Shown here in pieces: positions 7,470-17,800 of a stretch of DNA of 64,000 nt. Under the pieces are notes generated by a model, which worked only from the letters and a program-made list of their open reading frames with translations, ran no database searches and was not told the origin of the DNA. The stretch comes from CAWGJC01 sp965276665 (lineage in GTDB: Bacteria; Pseudomonadota; Alphaproteobacteria; Acetobacterales; Acetobacteraceae). The stretch covers positions 2,728,001-2,792,000 of the forward strand of contig OZ255620.1 of the NCBI GenBank assembly GCA_965276665.1. The letters run 5' to 3'. The translations under genes were made by a program, and so were the position numbers. The first letter of the stretch is position 1. Every line of letters begins with the position of its first letter.

Positions 7470-7703
7470 ATGCCGTTCGTCCTTCGAAATCTTTCCGTGC
7501 TCGCCTATGCCAACGGATTCACCCTTTGGCACTACAAGGCTCCGGGCGAGCGGCAGGCTTCGGTGATGCGCCGGGGCTATTTCAACGATGCCGGCGACAT
7601 GCTGGCGGTGGGCGACATGATCCTGCTCTCTGCCAGCGATGGCGGTCGGCTGGTCTGCATTCTGCCCGACGACACGGCGGTGGTCGTCGAGCCGGTCGGT
7701 TAG
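7470..7703 (+). CDS. Small hypothetical protein (77 aa)
   Basis: The conserved-looking part starts MPFVLRNLSVLAYANGFTLW, so I take the ATG at 7470, after the terminator hairpin, rather than the frame's first ATG at 7350. It is a compact beta-rich protein with YFNDAGDMLAVGDMILLSASDGG. From memory, similar short proteins occur in alphaproteobacteria, sometimes near phage tail genes, but the function is unknown. The TAG stop (7701-7703) is the first three bases of the large P3 hairpin. Confidence 0.7.
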   Translation: MPFVLRNLSVLAYANGFTLWHYKAPGERQASVMRRGYFNDAGDMLAVGDMILLSASDGGRLVCILPDDTAVVVEPVG

Positions 7704-7834
7704 AGCATTTTCAGTTAAGTCGGCGCCGGCCCTCGCCCCCACCCGGCCCCCCATTGCTAGGCATGTATACTTTCATTGGGGGGCCGGGTGGGGGCGAGGG
7801 CCAGCGCCGACTCCACCGAAGGTGAAATGCTCTA
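7701..7834. repeat. Large hairpin repeat, family P3, copy 1
   Basis: A 134-base imperfect palindrome starts TAGAGCATTTTCAGTT and ends GGTGAAATGCTCTA, with a long GC-rich inner stem (GGCCCTCGCCCCCACCCGG against its complement) around a short loop. It exactly fills the gap between two convergent genes. The TAG at each end is the stop codon of the gene on that side. A compact relative lies at 38424-38460. A role as a shared bidirectional terminator is likely. Confidence 0.85.
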
Positions 7835-8740
7835 AGGCTGGGCGGCCGCCTCCGGCCGGCGGGCGCGGATGCGGCGGATGCGGCGCGCATCCGCGTCGAG
7901 CACGCGGAATTCGAGGCCGGAGGGATGGCCGATGACCTCGCCGCGGGCCGGCACCCGCCCGGCGAGGGTGAAGACGAGGCCGCCCACCGTCGCGATGGCG
8001 GAGTCCCGTTCCTCTTCGGTCAGCACCGGGCCGGTGCGGGCCTCCAGCTCGTCGATCGGCAGGCGCCCGTCGAGATCGAGCGCGCCGTCCGGCCGCTCGG
8101 TCATCATCGAGCCGGGCGCGTCGTCATGCTCGTCGGAGATGTCGCCGGTGATCGTCTCCACCAGATCCTCGATGGTGACCAGCCCGTCGATGCCGCCATA
8201 TTCGTCCACCACCAGGGCGAGATGCATGCGGGCCTGGCGCATCTGCAGCAGCAGGTCGAGCACCGGAACCTGCGGGGCGACCATCAGCGGGCGGCGCAGC
8301 ACCGCCTCAAGGGCGAACGCCTCCGGCCGGCCGGCATAGGCGAGCACGTCCTTCACGTGGACCATGCCGACGATGTCGTCGAGCTGCTCGCGATAGACCG
8401 GCATGCGCGAATGCTCCTCCCGCCGGAACATCGCGAGCACCTGGTCGAGCGTGAGATCGGACGGCACGGCGACGATGTCGGCGCGCGGCACCATGACGTT
8501 GTCGGCGGTGATGCCGCGCAGGCGGAGCACATTGGCGATCAGCGAGCGTTCCTGCCGGTCGAGCTCCGGCAGCTGGCCGGGCGAGGGCGGCGCGTCGTCG
8601 CTCTCCGCCTCGCCGCCCGCCTCCTGCAAATCGGCTTCCTGCATCAGCTCGGCGATCGATTCCCGCAGGCTGTGCTCAGGGGTGCGGCGGAGCATGCTGC
8701 GCAATCGGCCGAGCAGGCCGGGACGGTCGAGGCCGCTCAT
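7832..8740 (-). CDS. corC: CorC/HlyC-type CBS-domain transporter-associated protein
   Basis: About 302 aa, soluble. The first part has ADNVMVPRADIVAVPSD, then two CBS repeats (HSRMPVYREQLDDIVGMVHVKD and the region with ALVVDEYGGIDGLVTIEDLVE) and a C-terminal CorC_HlyC domain ending VLDADARRIRRIR. The family is linked to magnesium/cobalt efflux or metal resistance; adenosine-nucleotide binding by CBS is known in relatives. It overlaps ybeY by four bases (ATGA) in the usual phoH-ybeY-corC order. Start MSGLDRPG at 8740. The TAG stop is supplied by the P3 hairpin. Confidence 0.92.
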   Translation of the reverse strand: MSGLDRPGLLGRLRSMLRRTPEHSLRESIAELMQEADLQEAGGEAESDDAPPSPGQLPELDRQERSLIANVLRLRGITADNVMVPRADIVAVPSDLTLDQVLAMFRREEHSRMPVYREQLDDIVGMVHVKDVLAYAGRPEAFALEAVLRRPLMVAPQVPVLDLLLQMRQARMHLALVVDEYGGIDGLVTIEDLVETITGDISDEHDDAPGSMMTERPDGALDLDGRLPIDELEARTGPVLTEEERDSAIATVGGLVFTLAGRVPARGEVIGHPSGLEFRVLDADARRIRRIRARRPEAAAQP

Positions 8741-9189
8741 GGCGAGCCTCCGCGCGGCTTCCAGGGGTTCGGCAGCCCCAGGCGGCGGAGGATGCGGGCC
8801 TCGGCCAGCTCCATCCGGCGCGCCTCGCGCGCCCCCCCATGATCCTCGCCGCGCAGATGCAGGCAACCATGCGCCACCAGATGCGCGAGATGATGCGAGG
8901 CCGGCTTTCCGGCCGCTCGCGCTTCCCGGGTGACGACGCCGAGGGCGAGCACGATGTCGCCGTTGCCGCCGCCGCCCGGCGCGGGGGGGAAGGTCAGCAC
9001 GTTGGTCGGTTTGTTGCGGCGGCGATGGCGGGCGTTGAGGCGCTTCACCGACGCATCATTGGTGAGCAGGATGGTGCCGGCCCCGCCGGCGGCGGCGGCG
9101 GCGCGGCGGGCGAGCGCCGCCACGCGCGGAACCACCCGATGCCAGCGCGGCTCATCCACGAGGATGTCCGGGACAGGAATGTCCGGCAT
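8737..9189 (-). CDS. ybeY: Endoribonuclease YbeY (rRNA maturation factor)
   Basis: Zinc-dependent factor for 16S rRNA 3'-end processing and 70S quality control. The metal-binding signature is clear: HHLAHLVAHGCLHLRGEDH, three His in the HGxLHLxGxDH pattern, near residues 110-130. NKPTNVLTFP is the other conserved run. I use the ATG at 9189 (MPDIPVPDILVDEPRW); another in-frame ATG at 9246 overlaps the end of phoH and is possible. The coupled stop/start with corC places it in the usual operon. Confidence 0.93.
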   Translation of the reverse strand: MPDIPVPDILVDEPRWHRVVPRVAALARRAAAAAGGAGTILLTNDASVKRLNARHRRRNKPTNVLTFPPAPGGGGNGDIVLALGVVTREARAAGKPASHHLAHLVAHGCLHLRGEDHGGAREARRMELAEARILRRLGLPNPWKPRGGSP

Positions 9190-9229
9190 GGCCGCGCCGG
9201 ACGGGAGCCCCGCTCGCGCGGGGCCGCGA

Positions 9230-10278
<1,049 letters not shown>

Positions 10279-10282
<4 letters not shown>

Positions 10283-11691
10283 GCGCAGGCACTCTCCATG
10301 TCGGGGTTGGCCATGCCAGGGTTGGCGAGGGTGGGGTTGGCGAGGACACCGGTCAGTGAGTTGGGGTGCGCGGCGGCGATCGTCACCCTCGCCTCGGTGC
10401 CGGCGAGCGAGGCCGGGCCATCGACATGCACCGGCTGCAGCCAGGGCGTGCGTCCGCTCATCTGGCCCGGATGCCGGCCGGGGCCCGTGAACAGCACGGA
10501 AACCCGCCTGCCTTGCGTGCGGGCGTTGAAGGCGGCCTGGTCGGCGCGGAGCTGCGCCTGGATCTCCTGTAGCCTGGCATCCTTCACCGCCTCGGGAACC
10601 TGGCGCGGCGCCCCGGCCGCCGGCGTGCCGGGACGGGGCGAGTATTTGAAGCTGAACGCCTGCGCGAAGCCCACTCGGCGGATCAGCGCGAGCGTCGCCG
10701 CATGGTCCGCATCGGTCTCGCCCGGGTGGCCGGCGATGAAATCCGACGACAGCGCGAGATCGGGCCGCGCCGCGCGCAGCCGGTCGATCAGCCGGAGATA
10801 CCCATCGGCGGTGTGCCGCCGGTTCATCGCCTCCAGCATCGCATCCGAGCCCGACTGCACCGGCAGGTGCAGGAAGGGCATCAGCTTCGGCTCCTCGCGA
10901 TGCGCCGCGATCAGCGGCGCGTCCATGTCGCGCGGATGGCTCGTCGTGTAGCGGATGCGCAGCAGCTCGGGGATCTCGCCGAGCGCGCGGATCAGCCGGC
11001 CGAGCCCCCATCGGCCGCCCTCCGGCGCCTCGCCCGCCCAGGCATTCACGTTCTGTCCGAGCAGCGTGATCTCGCGCGCCCCGAGCGCCACGAGCTGCCG
11101 CGCCTCGGTCAGCACCGCCGCCGCCGGCCGGCTCGCCTCGGCGCCGCGGGTGTAGGGCACGACGCAGAACGAGCAGAATTTGTCGCAGCCTTCCTGGATG
11201 GTGAGAAAGGCGGCGACGTCCGCGCGCGTGGGCGCCGGCAGGAAATCGAATTTCGGCTCGGGCGGGAAATCGGCCTCGACCAGCCCGCCGCCGGTCCGCG
11301 CGATGCGCGCCACCATCTCGGGCAGCCGGTGATAGGTCTGCGGGCCGAGCACGAGATCGACATGCGGGGCGCGGGCGAGGATTTCCTCGCCCGCCGCCTG
11401 CGCGACACAGCCGGCGACGGCGAGGATCATCCGGCCGCCCGCATCCGCCCGCGCCTGCTGGAGCGCGCGCAGCCGGCCGAGCTCGGAGAACACTTTCTCC
11501 GCCGCCCGGTCGCGGATATGGCAGGTGTTGAGGATCACCATGTCCGCCCCTTCGGGGCTCGCCGCGGGGACGTAGCCGAGCGGGGCGAGCACGTCCGCCA
11601 TCCGCGTGCTGTCATAGACATTCATCTGGCAGCCCCAGGTGATGACATGCAGGCGGCGGGGCGCAGCGGTTTCGGGCATCAGGGACGGCAT
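10279..11691 (-). CDS. miaB: tRNA-2-methylthio-N6-dimethylallyladenosine synthase MiaB
   Basis: Radical-SAM methylthiotransferase acting on A37 of tRNAs. The N-terminal UPF0004 domain has three cluster Cys (WGCQMN, LNTCHIR, VAGCVAQ). The radical-SAM motif is GCDKFCSFCVVPYTRG near residue 160, and a TRAM domain follows (GRRVSVLFTGPGR region). The C terminus has an odd tail of near repeats (LANPTLANPGMANPDM) from a short DNA repeat just before the stop, absent from typical MiaB. Start at 11691 (MPSLMPETAAPRRLHV); the internal ATG at 11679 is an alternative. Confidence 0.95.
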
Positions 11692-11872
11692 CCGGCAGAG
11701 GCGCGCCGGACCATACCGGGGCGCGAGCACGGAGGAATGAGGATCGGCCGCGTCGCGGTCAAGCACCATACCCGGACGGGTGATATGTCGCGATGGCGAA
11801 GATGTTCCTTCCCGGATCCGCTCATTCCCTATCTGGATAGTCTCGCAAATCCGGCGGCGTGCCTGTCAAGGA

Positions 11873-12817
11873 TTATGATCCGGCCAGCGCCGCATCGAGA
11901 CCCGCCGGAGCGGCTGCCGGCTTCGCCGCGGCCTCCGACGCGGTCACGCCGCGGTTCTGCCGCAGCGCCGCGGCGCCGTCCGCGACGGCGTTCCAGGCGG
12001 CGAGCGCCAGCTCCTTCCGGCTCGAGAAATCCCGCGGATCGAGCGGCGCGTGCAGCAGCACGCTGGCGCGCAGCCCCTGCCATTGCGCGAGCCGCCAGAA
12101 ATGCGGCGCCAGGTCCATATCGCCATACCAGGCGAAGAGCGGCCGGGCGGTGCGACCGGCGGGCAGGCCGGCCAGCCGGTCGTAGACCAGCGAGACCGGC
12201 TGGAACAGCGGCGGCGCCTCGCCTTCGGCCAGCGCGAAGAACGGCGTGCGGAACGGCAGCACCCGCGACCCGTCCGAGCTCGTGCCCTCCGGGAACAGCA
12301 CGAGGTTGTCGCCGCTCGCCAGCCTCTGCGCCATCACGTCCCGCTCCCGCCCGGTGGCGCTCGAGCGGCGGGTGACGAAGACGGTCCGGCCAAGCCGGGA
12401 GATGATGTTGATGCCGGGCCAGCTCGCGACATCGTCCTTGGAGACGAAGCAGGCCTCGAGCAGGCCGCCCAGCACGGTGATGTCGAGCCAGGAGGAGTGG
12501 TTGCAGACGAACACGACCTGCCGCCCCGCCGGTCGCGCCGGCCGGCCGAGCTGGCGCAGCCGCATGCCGAGCAGCACGCAGACCACCCGCCAGAACCAGC
12601 GCGCGAACACCACTTTCGCCCGGCCCGGCAGCAGCAGCAGGAGCGCCTGCACCGAGCACGCGATGATCGTCCAGCCCAGGATCAGCAGCGTCCGCCGCGC
12701 CGCCCGGAGCTTCCGCAGGATGCGCCGCTCCCGGAAGGAGAGCGGCGCCACCCCGCTCGCGATCGGTCCGAAGAGGCGGGCGGCCAGCGGCTTCAGCCGT
12801 CGGGGCGAGTCCTGCAT
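11873..12817 (-). CDS. 1-acyl-sn-glycerol-3-phosphate acyltransferase family protein (PlsC-like)
   Basis: About 314 aa with one or two N-terminal hydrophobic helices (TLLILGWTIIACSVQALLLLL). The acyltransferase HX4D motif is NHSSWLD and the glycerol-phosphate-binding motif FPEGTSSDG. It would transfer an acyl chain to lysophosphatidate or another lysolipid at the inner membrane. The exact substrate is not certain: this longer, Ala-rich form also resembles ornithine-lipid-type acyltransferases. It lies 181 bases upstream of miaB on the same strand, so it may or may not be co-transcribed. Confidence 0.85.
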   Translation of the reverse strand: MQDSPRRLKPLAARLFGPIASGVAPLSFRERRILRKLRAARRTLLILGWTIIACSVQALLLLLPGRAKVVFARWFWRVVCVLLGMRLRQLGRPARPAGRQVVFVCNHSSWLDITVLGGLLEACFVSKDDVASWPGINIISRLGRTVFVTRRSSATGRERDVMAQRLASGDNLVLFPEGTSSDGSRVLPFRTPFFALAEGEAPPLFQPVSLVYDRLAGLPAGRTARPLFAWYGDMDLAPHFWRLAQWQGLRASVLLHAPLDPRDFSSRKELALAAWNAVADGAAALRQNRGVTASEAAAKPAAAPAGLDAALAGS

Positions 12818-12859
12818 GGAACAACCGATACCGCCATAGACCGAGGCGGCACAATGTCA

Positions 12860-12904
12860 GGCATGTGAAATGACGCCGAAGGGGCGTCGGGCATGTGAAA
12901 TGAC
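12860..12904. promoter_or_regulatory. Direct repeat between acyltransferase gene and tamA
   Basis: GGCATGTGAAATGAC occurs twice (12860-12874 and 12890-12904), exactly 30 bases apart, in the divergent gap between the acyltransferase gene and tamA. Between them lies GCCGAAGGGGCG. Thirty bases is about three helical turns. This could be a pair of binding sites controlling one or both genes; no known consensus is recognised. Confidence 0.4.
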
Positions 12905-12977
12905 ACCGGGATGCGTCATGGCAGTGCGTGATCGCTCGCGCCGAATGACAGCGTGATTTGCCAATCAGGGGCGGTTC

Positions 12978-14849
12978 GTGTCGTGTAACGGGGTGTTTCG
13001 GCCCCTGCCCCGCGCGCTGCCCGCCGCGCTCTGCCTGTCGGTTCTAGTGGTCCAACCCACCGCGCGGGCGGCCGATCCGCAGCCCTATGCGGTGACCATC
13101 GCCAAGACCGGGAACGCGCCGCTCGACCAGGCGCTGGCCGGCAGCTCGACGCTGTCGAGCCTGCGGACGGTGGCGCCGGTCGCCCCCTTCGCCCTGGTGA
13201 CTCGGGCGCAGAACGACGTCTCCCGGCTGGAGGCGGCGCTTGGCGGGTTCGGCTATTACGGCGGCAAGGTGGATATCCGCATCGCCGGCCGCCCGCTCGA
13301 CGATCCCGGCCTGCCGGACGCGCTCGACGCCCTGCCCAAGGGAAGCATCGCGCCGGTCGCGGTGGCGGTGACGCCGGGCCCGATCTTCCATCTGCGGAAG
13401 GTGGCGCTCACCGGCCCGGCGCCGCCCGATGCGGTGGCGAAGCTCGCGCCGCTGAAACCCGGCGCCCCGGCCGTCGCGAGCGACGTGCTGGCGGCGCAGA
13501 ACCGGGTGGAGACGCAGTTGCTGGAGGATGGCCACGCTTTCGCGAGCGTGGGCGACCCGGTGGCGATCCTCGACCGCAACGCGCAGGCGCTCGACGTCAC
13601 CTTTCCGGTCACCGTCGGTCCGCGCGTCGATATCGGCCGGATCGACATCGCCGGTCTGAAGGGCATGAATCCGGGCTTCGTCCGCCGCCGGCTGCTGCTG
13701 CATCCGGGCGAGCAGTTCAGCCCGAGCAAGGTGGAGGCGGCGCGGCAGGATCTCACCTCGCTCGGCGTGTTCTCCTCGGTGCAGGCGACGGCGGCGAAGG
13801 CCACCGGGCCGGACGGCACCCTGCCGATCACCTTCACCTTCGTGGAGCGGCCGCTCCACGTGGTGAGCCTCGGCGCTGCCTATTCCACCGATCAGGGTTT
13901 TCAGGGCACCGTCTCCTGGACCGACCGCAACCTGTTCGGCAATGCCGAGCAGCTCATCCTCTCGGCGAATAACAGCCAGCTCGGCGGCAGCGCCAGCACC
14001 GCGCCCGGCTTCGACCTCAACGCGACCTTCCTGAAGCCCGATTTCCTGCGCCGCGACCAGCAATTGCAGATCGATGCCGGGTTCGTCGATGAGAGCCTGC
14101 TCGCCTATGACCGCCGCGCCGTCACCGGCGACGCCCTGCTCAACCGCAAGATCGACCCGCATCTGACGGTGAGCTTCGGCGTCTCCGGCGAGGTGGAGCG
14201 CATCGTGCAGGAGGAGGAGAGCCGGCATTACGCCCTCGCCGGCGTTCCGCTCACCGCGAAATACGACGACACCAACGATCTTCTCGTGCCGACGCGCGGG
14301 GTGCGCGCCACGATCAGCCTGACGCCGACCGTCGCCGTTCCTGTCGCGGGCGGGACCGGCGGCACGGCGGGGTTCCTGCTCAGCCAGGCGCAGGGTTCGA
14401 CTTATTTCGATGTCTCCGGCAACGGCCATAGCGTGCTGGCGCTCCGCGCGATCGTCGGCAGCGCGGTCGGCGCCAGCCAATCCCAGCTTCCGCCCGACAA
14501 GCGCTTCTATGCCGGCGGCAGCGCGACGGTGCGCGGCTATGCCTATCAGACATTGGGGCCGCTCTTCGTCGATGACGACAAGCCGACCGGCGGCCTCTCG
14601 CTCGCCGCCGCGACGGTGGAGTTCCGCCAGCGCGTCTATGGCCCGATCGGCGCCGTCGCCTTCGTCGATGCGGGGCAGGTCGGGACCACCCCGGCGCCGT
14701 TCACCGGCACGCTGCATCTCGGCGCCGGCGGCGGTCTGCGCTATTACTCGCCGATCGGGCCGATCAGGCTGGACGCCGCCGTGCCGCTCAACAAGGAGCC
14801 GGGCGGCGACACGTTCGAGCTCTATATCGGCCTCGGCGAGGCGTTTTGA
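12978..14849 (+). CDS. tamA: Translocation and assembly module TamA (Omp85 family)
   Basis: Outer-membrane protein of 623 aa. An N-terminal signal peptide (LPAALCLSVLVVQPTARAADP) leads to POTRA repeats (about residues 40-280) and a C-terminal beta-barrel. The barrel's lid-loop motif GGSATVRGYAYQ (V/IRGF/Y type) is present, and the end is an aromatic-terminated strand (LYIGLGEAF). With TamB it helps insert some outer-membrane proteins and may move lipids. The start is GTG at 12978; a second GTG a few codons on is possible. It shares one base with tamB (TGATG), so the two are coupled. Confidence 0.9.
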   Translation: MSCNGVFRPLPRALPAALCLSVLVVQPTARAADPQPYAVTIAKTGNAPLDQALAGSSTLSSLRTVAPVAPFALVTRAQNDVSRLEAALGGFGYYGGKVDIRIAGRPLDDPGLPDALDALPKGSIAPVAVAVTPGPIFHLRKVALTGPAPPDAVAKLAPLKPGAPAVASDVLAAQNRVETQLLEDGHAFASVGDPVAILDRNAQALDVTFPVTVGPRVDIGRIDIAGLKGMNPGFVRRRLLLHPGEQFSPSKVEAARQDLTSLGVFSSVQATAAKATGPDGTLPITFTFVERPLHVVSLGAAYSTDQGFQGTVSWTDRNLFGNAEQLILSANNSQLGGSASTAPGFDLNATFLKPDFLRRDQQLQIDAGFVDESLLAYDRRAVTGDALLNRKIDPHLTVSFGVSGEVERIVQEEESRHYALAGVPLTAKYDDTNDLLVPTRGVRATISLTPTVAVPVAGGTGGTAGFLLSQAQGSTYFDVSGNGHSVLALRAIVGSAVGASQSQLPPDKRFYAGGSATVRGYAYQTLGPLFVDDDKPTGGLSLAAATVEFRQRVYGPIGAVAFVDAGQVGTTPAPFTGTLHLGAGGGLRYYSPIGPIRLDAAVPLNKEPGGDTFELYIGLGEAF

Positions 14850-17800
14850 TGCGCGGGCTGCGGATTGCCGGAAAACTGCTGGCCTGGATCGTCGGCGCCG
14901 CGATCGCGGTGCCGGTGGCCCTCGTGCTGGCCGTGCTCGTCTTCGCCAACATCCCGGCCGGCCAGCGCCTGATCGCGCGCGAGATCGGGCCGCTCAGCGC
15001 TGGCCTGGCGCGGGTCTCCGGCCTCTCCGGCCGCTTCCCCGACGCGCTGCGGGTCGCCCATGTCACCCTGCACGACCCGGGAGGCGACTGGCTCACGATC
15101 AACGATATCCGGCTCGACTGGTCGCCGCTGCGGCTGATCTCGCGGCTGGCTCAGATCGACGATCTGACGGTGGGCGAGATCCATGTGCTGCGCCTGCCGC
15201 AATCGGCCCCAGCCCCGGCCCCGGCGAAGCCGGCCTCCTCCACCCCGTTCGGCCTGCCGGTGCGGGTGGCGGTCGAGCGGCTGCGCGTCGAAAAACTCGC
15301 CATCGACCCGCCGGTCGCCGACGCCGCCGCGGCGCTGCGGATCGCCGGCTCCGCGCATCTCGCGACATTGCAGCAGGGCGACCTCTCGCTCGACGTGACG
15401 CGGCTCGACGGACCCGGCCACTACGCCGTCTCGGGCAAATTCGACGCCGCGCATATCAAGGCGGCGCTCGAGGCCAGCGAGCCGGCGGGCGGGCTCGTCG
15501 CCTCGCTCGGCCATCTGCCGGCGCTCGGCGCGCTCGCGGTGCACGCCACGGTGGACGGCCCGCGCAGCGCGGAGGCGACGCATCTGACCCTCGCCGCCGG
15601 CCCGCTGCGCGCCGCGGCGGACGGCACCGTCGATATCGTGGGCCAATCGGCCGATCTCGCCGTCACCGCCTCCGCGCCCCCGATGGCGCCGCGCGCCGAT
15701 ACGTCCTGGCAGAGCGTCGCGATCGACGCCCATGTGCACGGGCCGTTCACCAAGCCGGATGCGAGCGGGCATGTCGCGGTCGCCGGGCTGAAGGCGGGCG
15801 GTGCCGCGATCGACCGGTTCGAGGCGGATATCGCCGGCAATCAGGGGCAGGTGACGCTGAAGGCGAGCATCGCCGGCCTCGTGATCCCGGGGCCGAAGCC
15901 CGATCTGCTGCAGGCCTCGCCGCTGCTGCTGAGCGCGCAGGCGCGGCTCGACACGCCGGACCGCCCCGTCACCTTCAGCCTGGCGCATCCGCTGATCGCC
16001 GCCGACGGCACCGCGCAGACCGGCGGCGCGCTGGCGGCGACCCTGCATCTCCGCCTGCCCGACCTCGCCCCCTTCGCCGCGATTGGCGGCATCGACCTTC
16101 ACGGCAGCACCGATCTCACCGTGCAGGCGGCCGAGCGGGGCGCGGGCGAGCAGGTGGCGATCGATGGCGGCCTCGCGCTCACCGGCGGCATGGCGCAGCC
16201 GGTGGCGCTGATCGGGCCGGGCGGCAAGATCGGCACCACCATCGCGCTCGACGGGGGCAACATCACGATCTCCCGCTTCGACCTCGCCGGCAAGGCGCTG
16301 CACCTGACCGCGCACGGCACCGATAATGGCGGCGCGCTCGATGTCGATTACGCGCTCGACCTGCCGGACATGACGGCGGTCGTGCCGACGGTGAACGGCA
16401 CGGTCGGCATCACCGGCCATGCGCAGGGCCAGCAGACCGATCTCGCGGTGACCACCGACATCAAGGGCGATCTCGGCGCGCCGGGCGTGCCGCGCGCGCC
16501 GGTCACCGCGCATCTGGCGCTCTCCGGCCTGCCCGGCGCGCCGCAAGGCGACGTCACGGCCGCGGGCGCGTTCGACGGCGCGCCGCTCTCGCTCGCGGTG
16601 CATGCGTCCCGCGCCGCCGATGGCGGCCTCACCGCCGAGATCACCCGCGCCGATTGGCGGAGCCTGCATGCGGAGGGGAAATTCACCCTGCCGAAGGGCG
16701 CGACCCTGCCGCTCGGCCAGGCCGAGCTCCGCATGACGCGGCTCGACGATCTGCGTCCGGTGATCGGGCAGGCGGTCTCCGGCAGCGTGCAGGCGACGAT
16801 CGCGCTCGACACCGGTCTCGCGAAGCTCAATCTCGAGGCGCGCGATGCCGGGCTGCCGGGCGATCATGTCGGCCGCGCCACCGTCACCGCGACGGTCAGG
16901 GACCCGCTCGGCAACGCCGCTGTCGACGCGCAGGCGAATATCGACGGCATCGCGGCGGCAGGCATCGGCGGCCAGGCGCGGATCACCGTCACCGGACCGA
17001 AGGATGCGATCGGCATCCGGCTAGCGGCCGGGCTGACCGGGCTCGCCGGGTCGGACGCGAAGATAACCGGCGCCGCCTCGGTCAACGTGACGGCGAAGCA
17101 GGCGACGTTGAGCGCGCTTTCGGTCGACTGGCATGACGAGCCGGTGCGCCTGCTCGCGCCGGTGCGGGTCTCCTTCGGCGATGGCGTGTCGGTCGACCGG
17201 CTTCGCATCGGCATCCGGCAGGCGACGCTCGATCTGGCCGGGCGGATCACGCCCAAGCTCGACCTCACCGCCGGGCTGCACAACCTGACCGCCGATCTCG
17301 CCAAGCCGTTCGCGCCGAGCCTCGCCGCCGACGGTTCGGCCAGCGTCGATGCCAAGCTCGCGGGCAGCCTCGCCGCGCCGACCGGCACGGTGCGCCTGCG
17401 CGCCGCCGGCATCCGGATGCGGAGCGGCCCGGGGCGGTCGCTGCCGCCGGCGACGCTCGCCGCCGATCTCGACCTCGCCGGCACCTCGGCCCGGGTCGAT
17501 GCGCGGCTCGCCGCCGGGTCGACGCATCTCGCCGTCACCGGCACCGCGCCGCTCTCGGCCGGCGGGCCGATGAACCTGCACGCCACCGGCGCGGTCGATC
17601 TCGCCCTGAGCGACCCGATCCTCACCGCGTCCGGCCGGCGGATGCGCGGCAATGTGACGCTGGATGCGACCGCGACCGGTGCGCCCACCGCGCCGCGCAT
17701 CGCCGGCAGCGTGCGGCTCGCGAATGGCGAGTTCCAGGATTACGCGCAAGGCGCGCATCTGACGAATATCGCGGCCGAGATCGACGGCACCGGCGACACG

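Noticed and set aside
13044..14717. 557-codon minus-strand frame opposite tamA
   Set aside because: Composition is Arg/Ala/Gly-rich and without domains; tamA on the other strand has signal peptide, POTRA and barrel motifs. Shadow of high GC.
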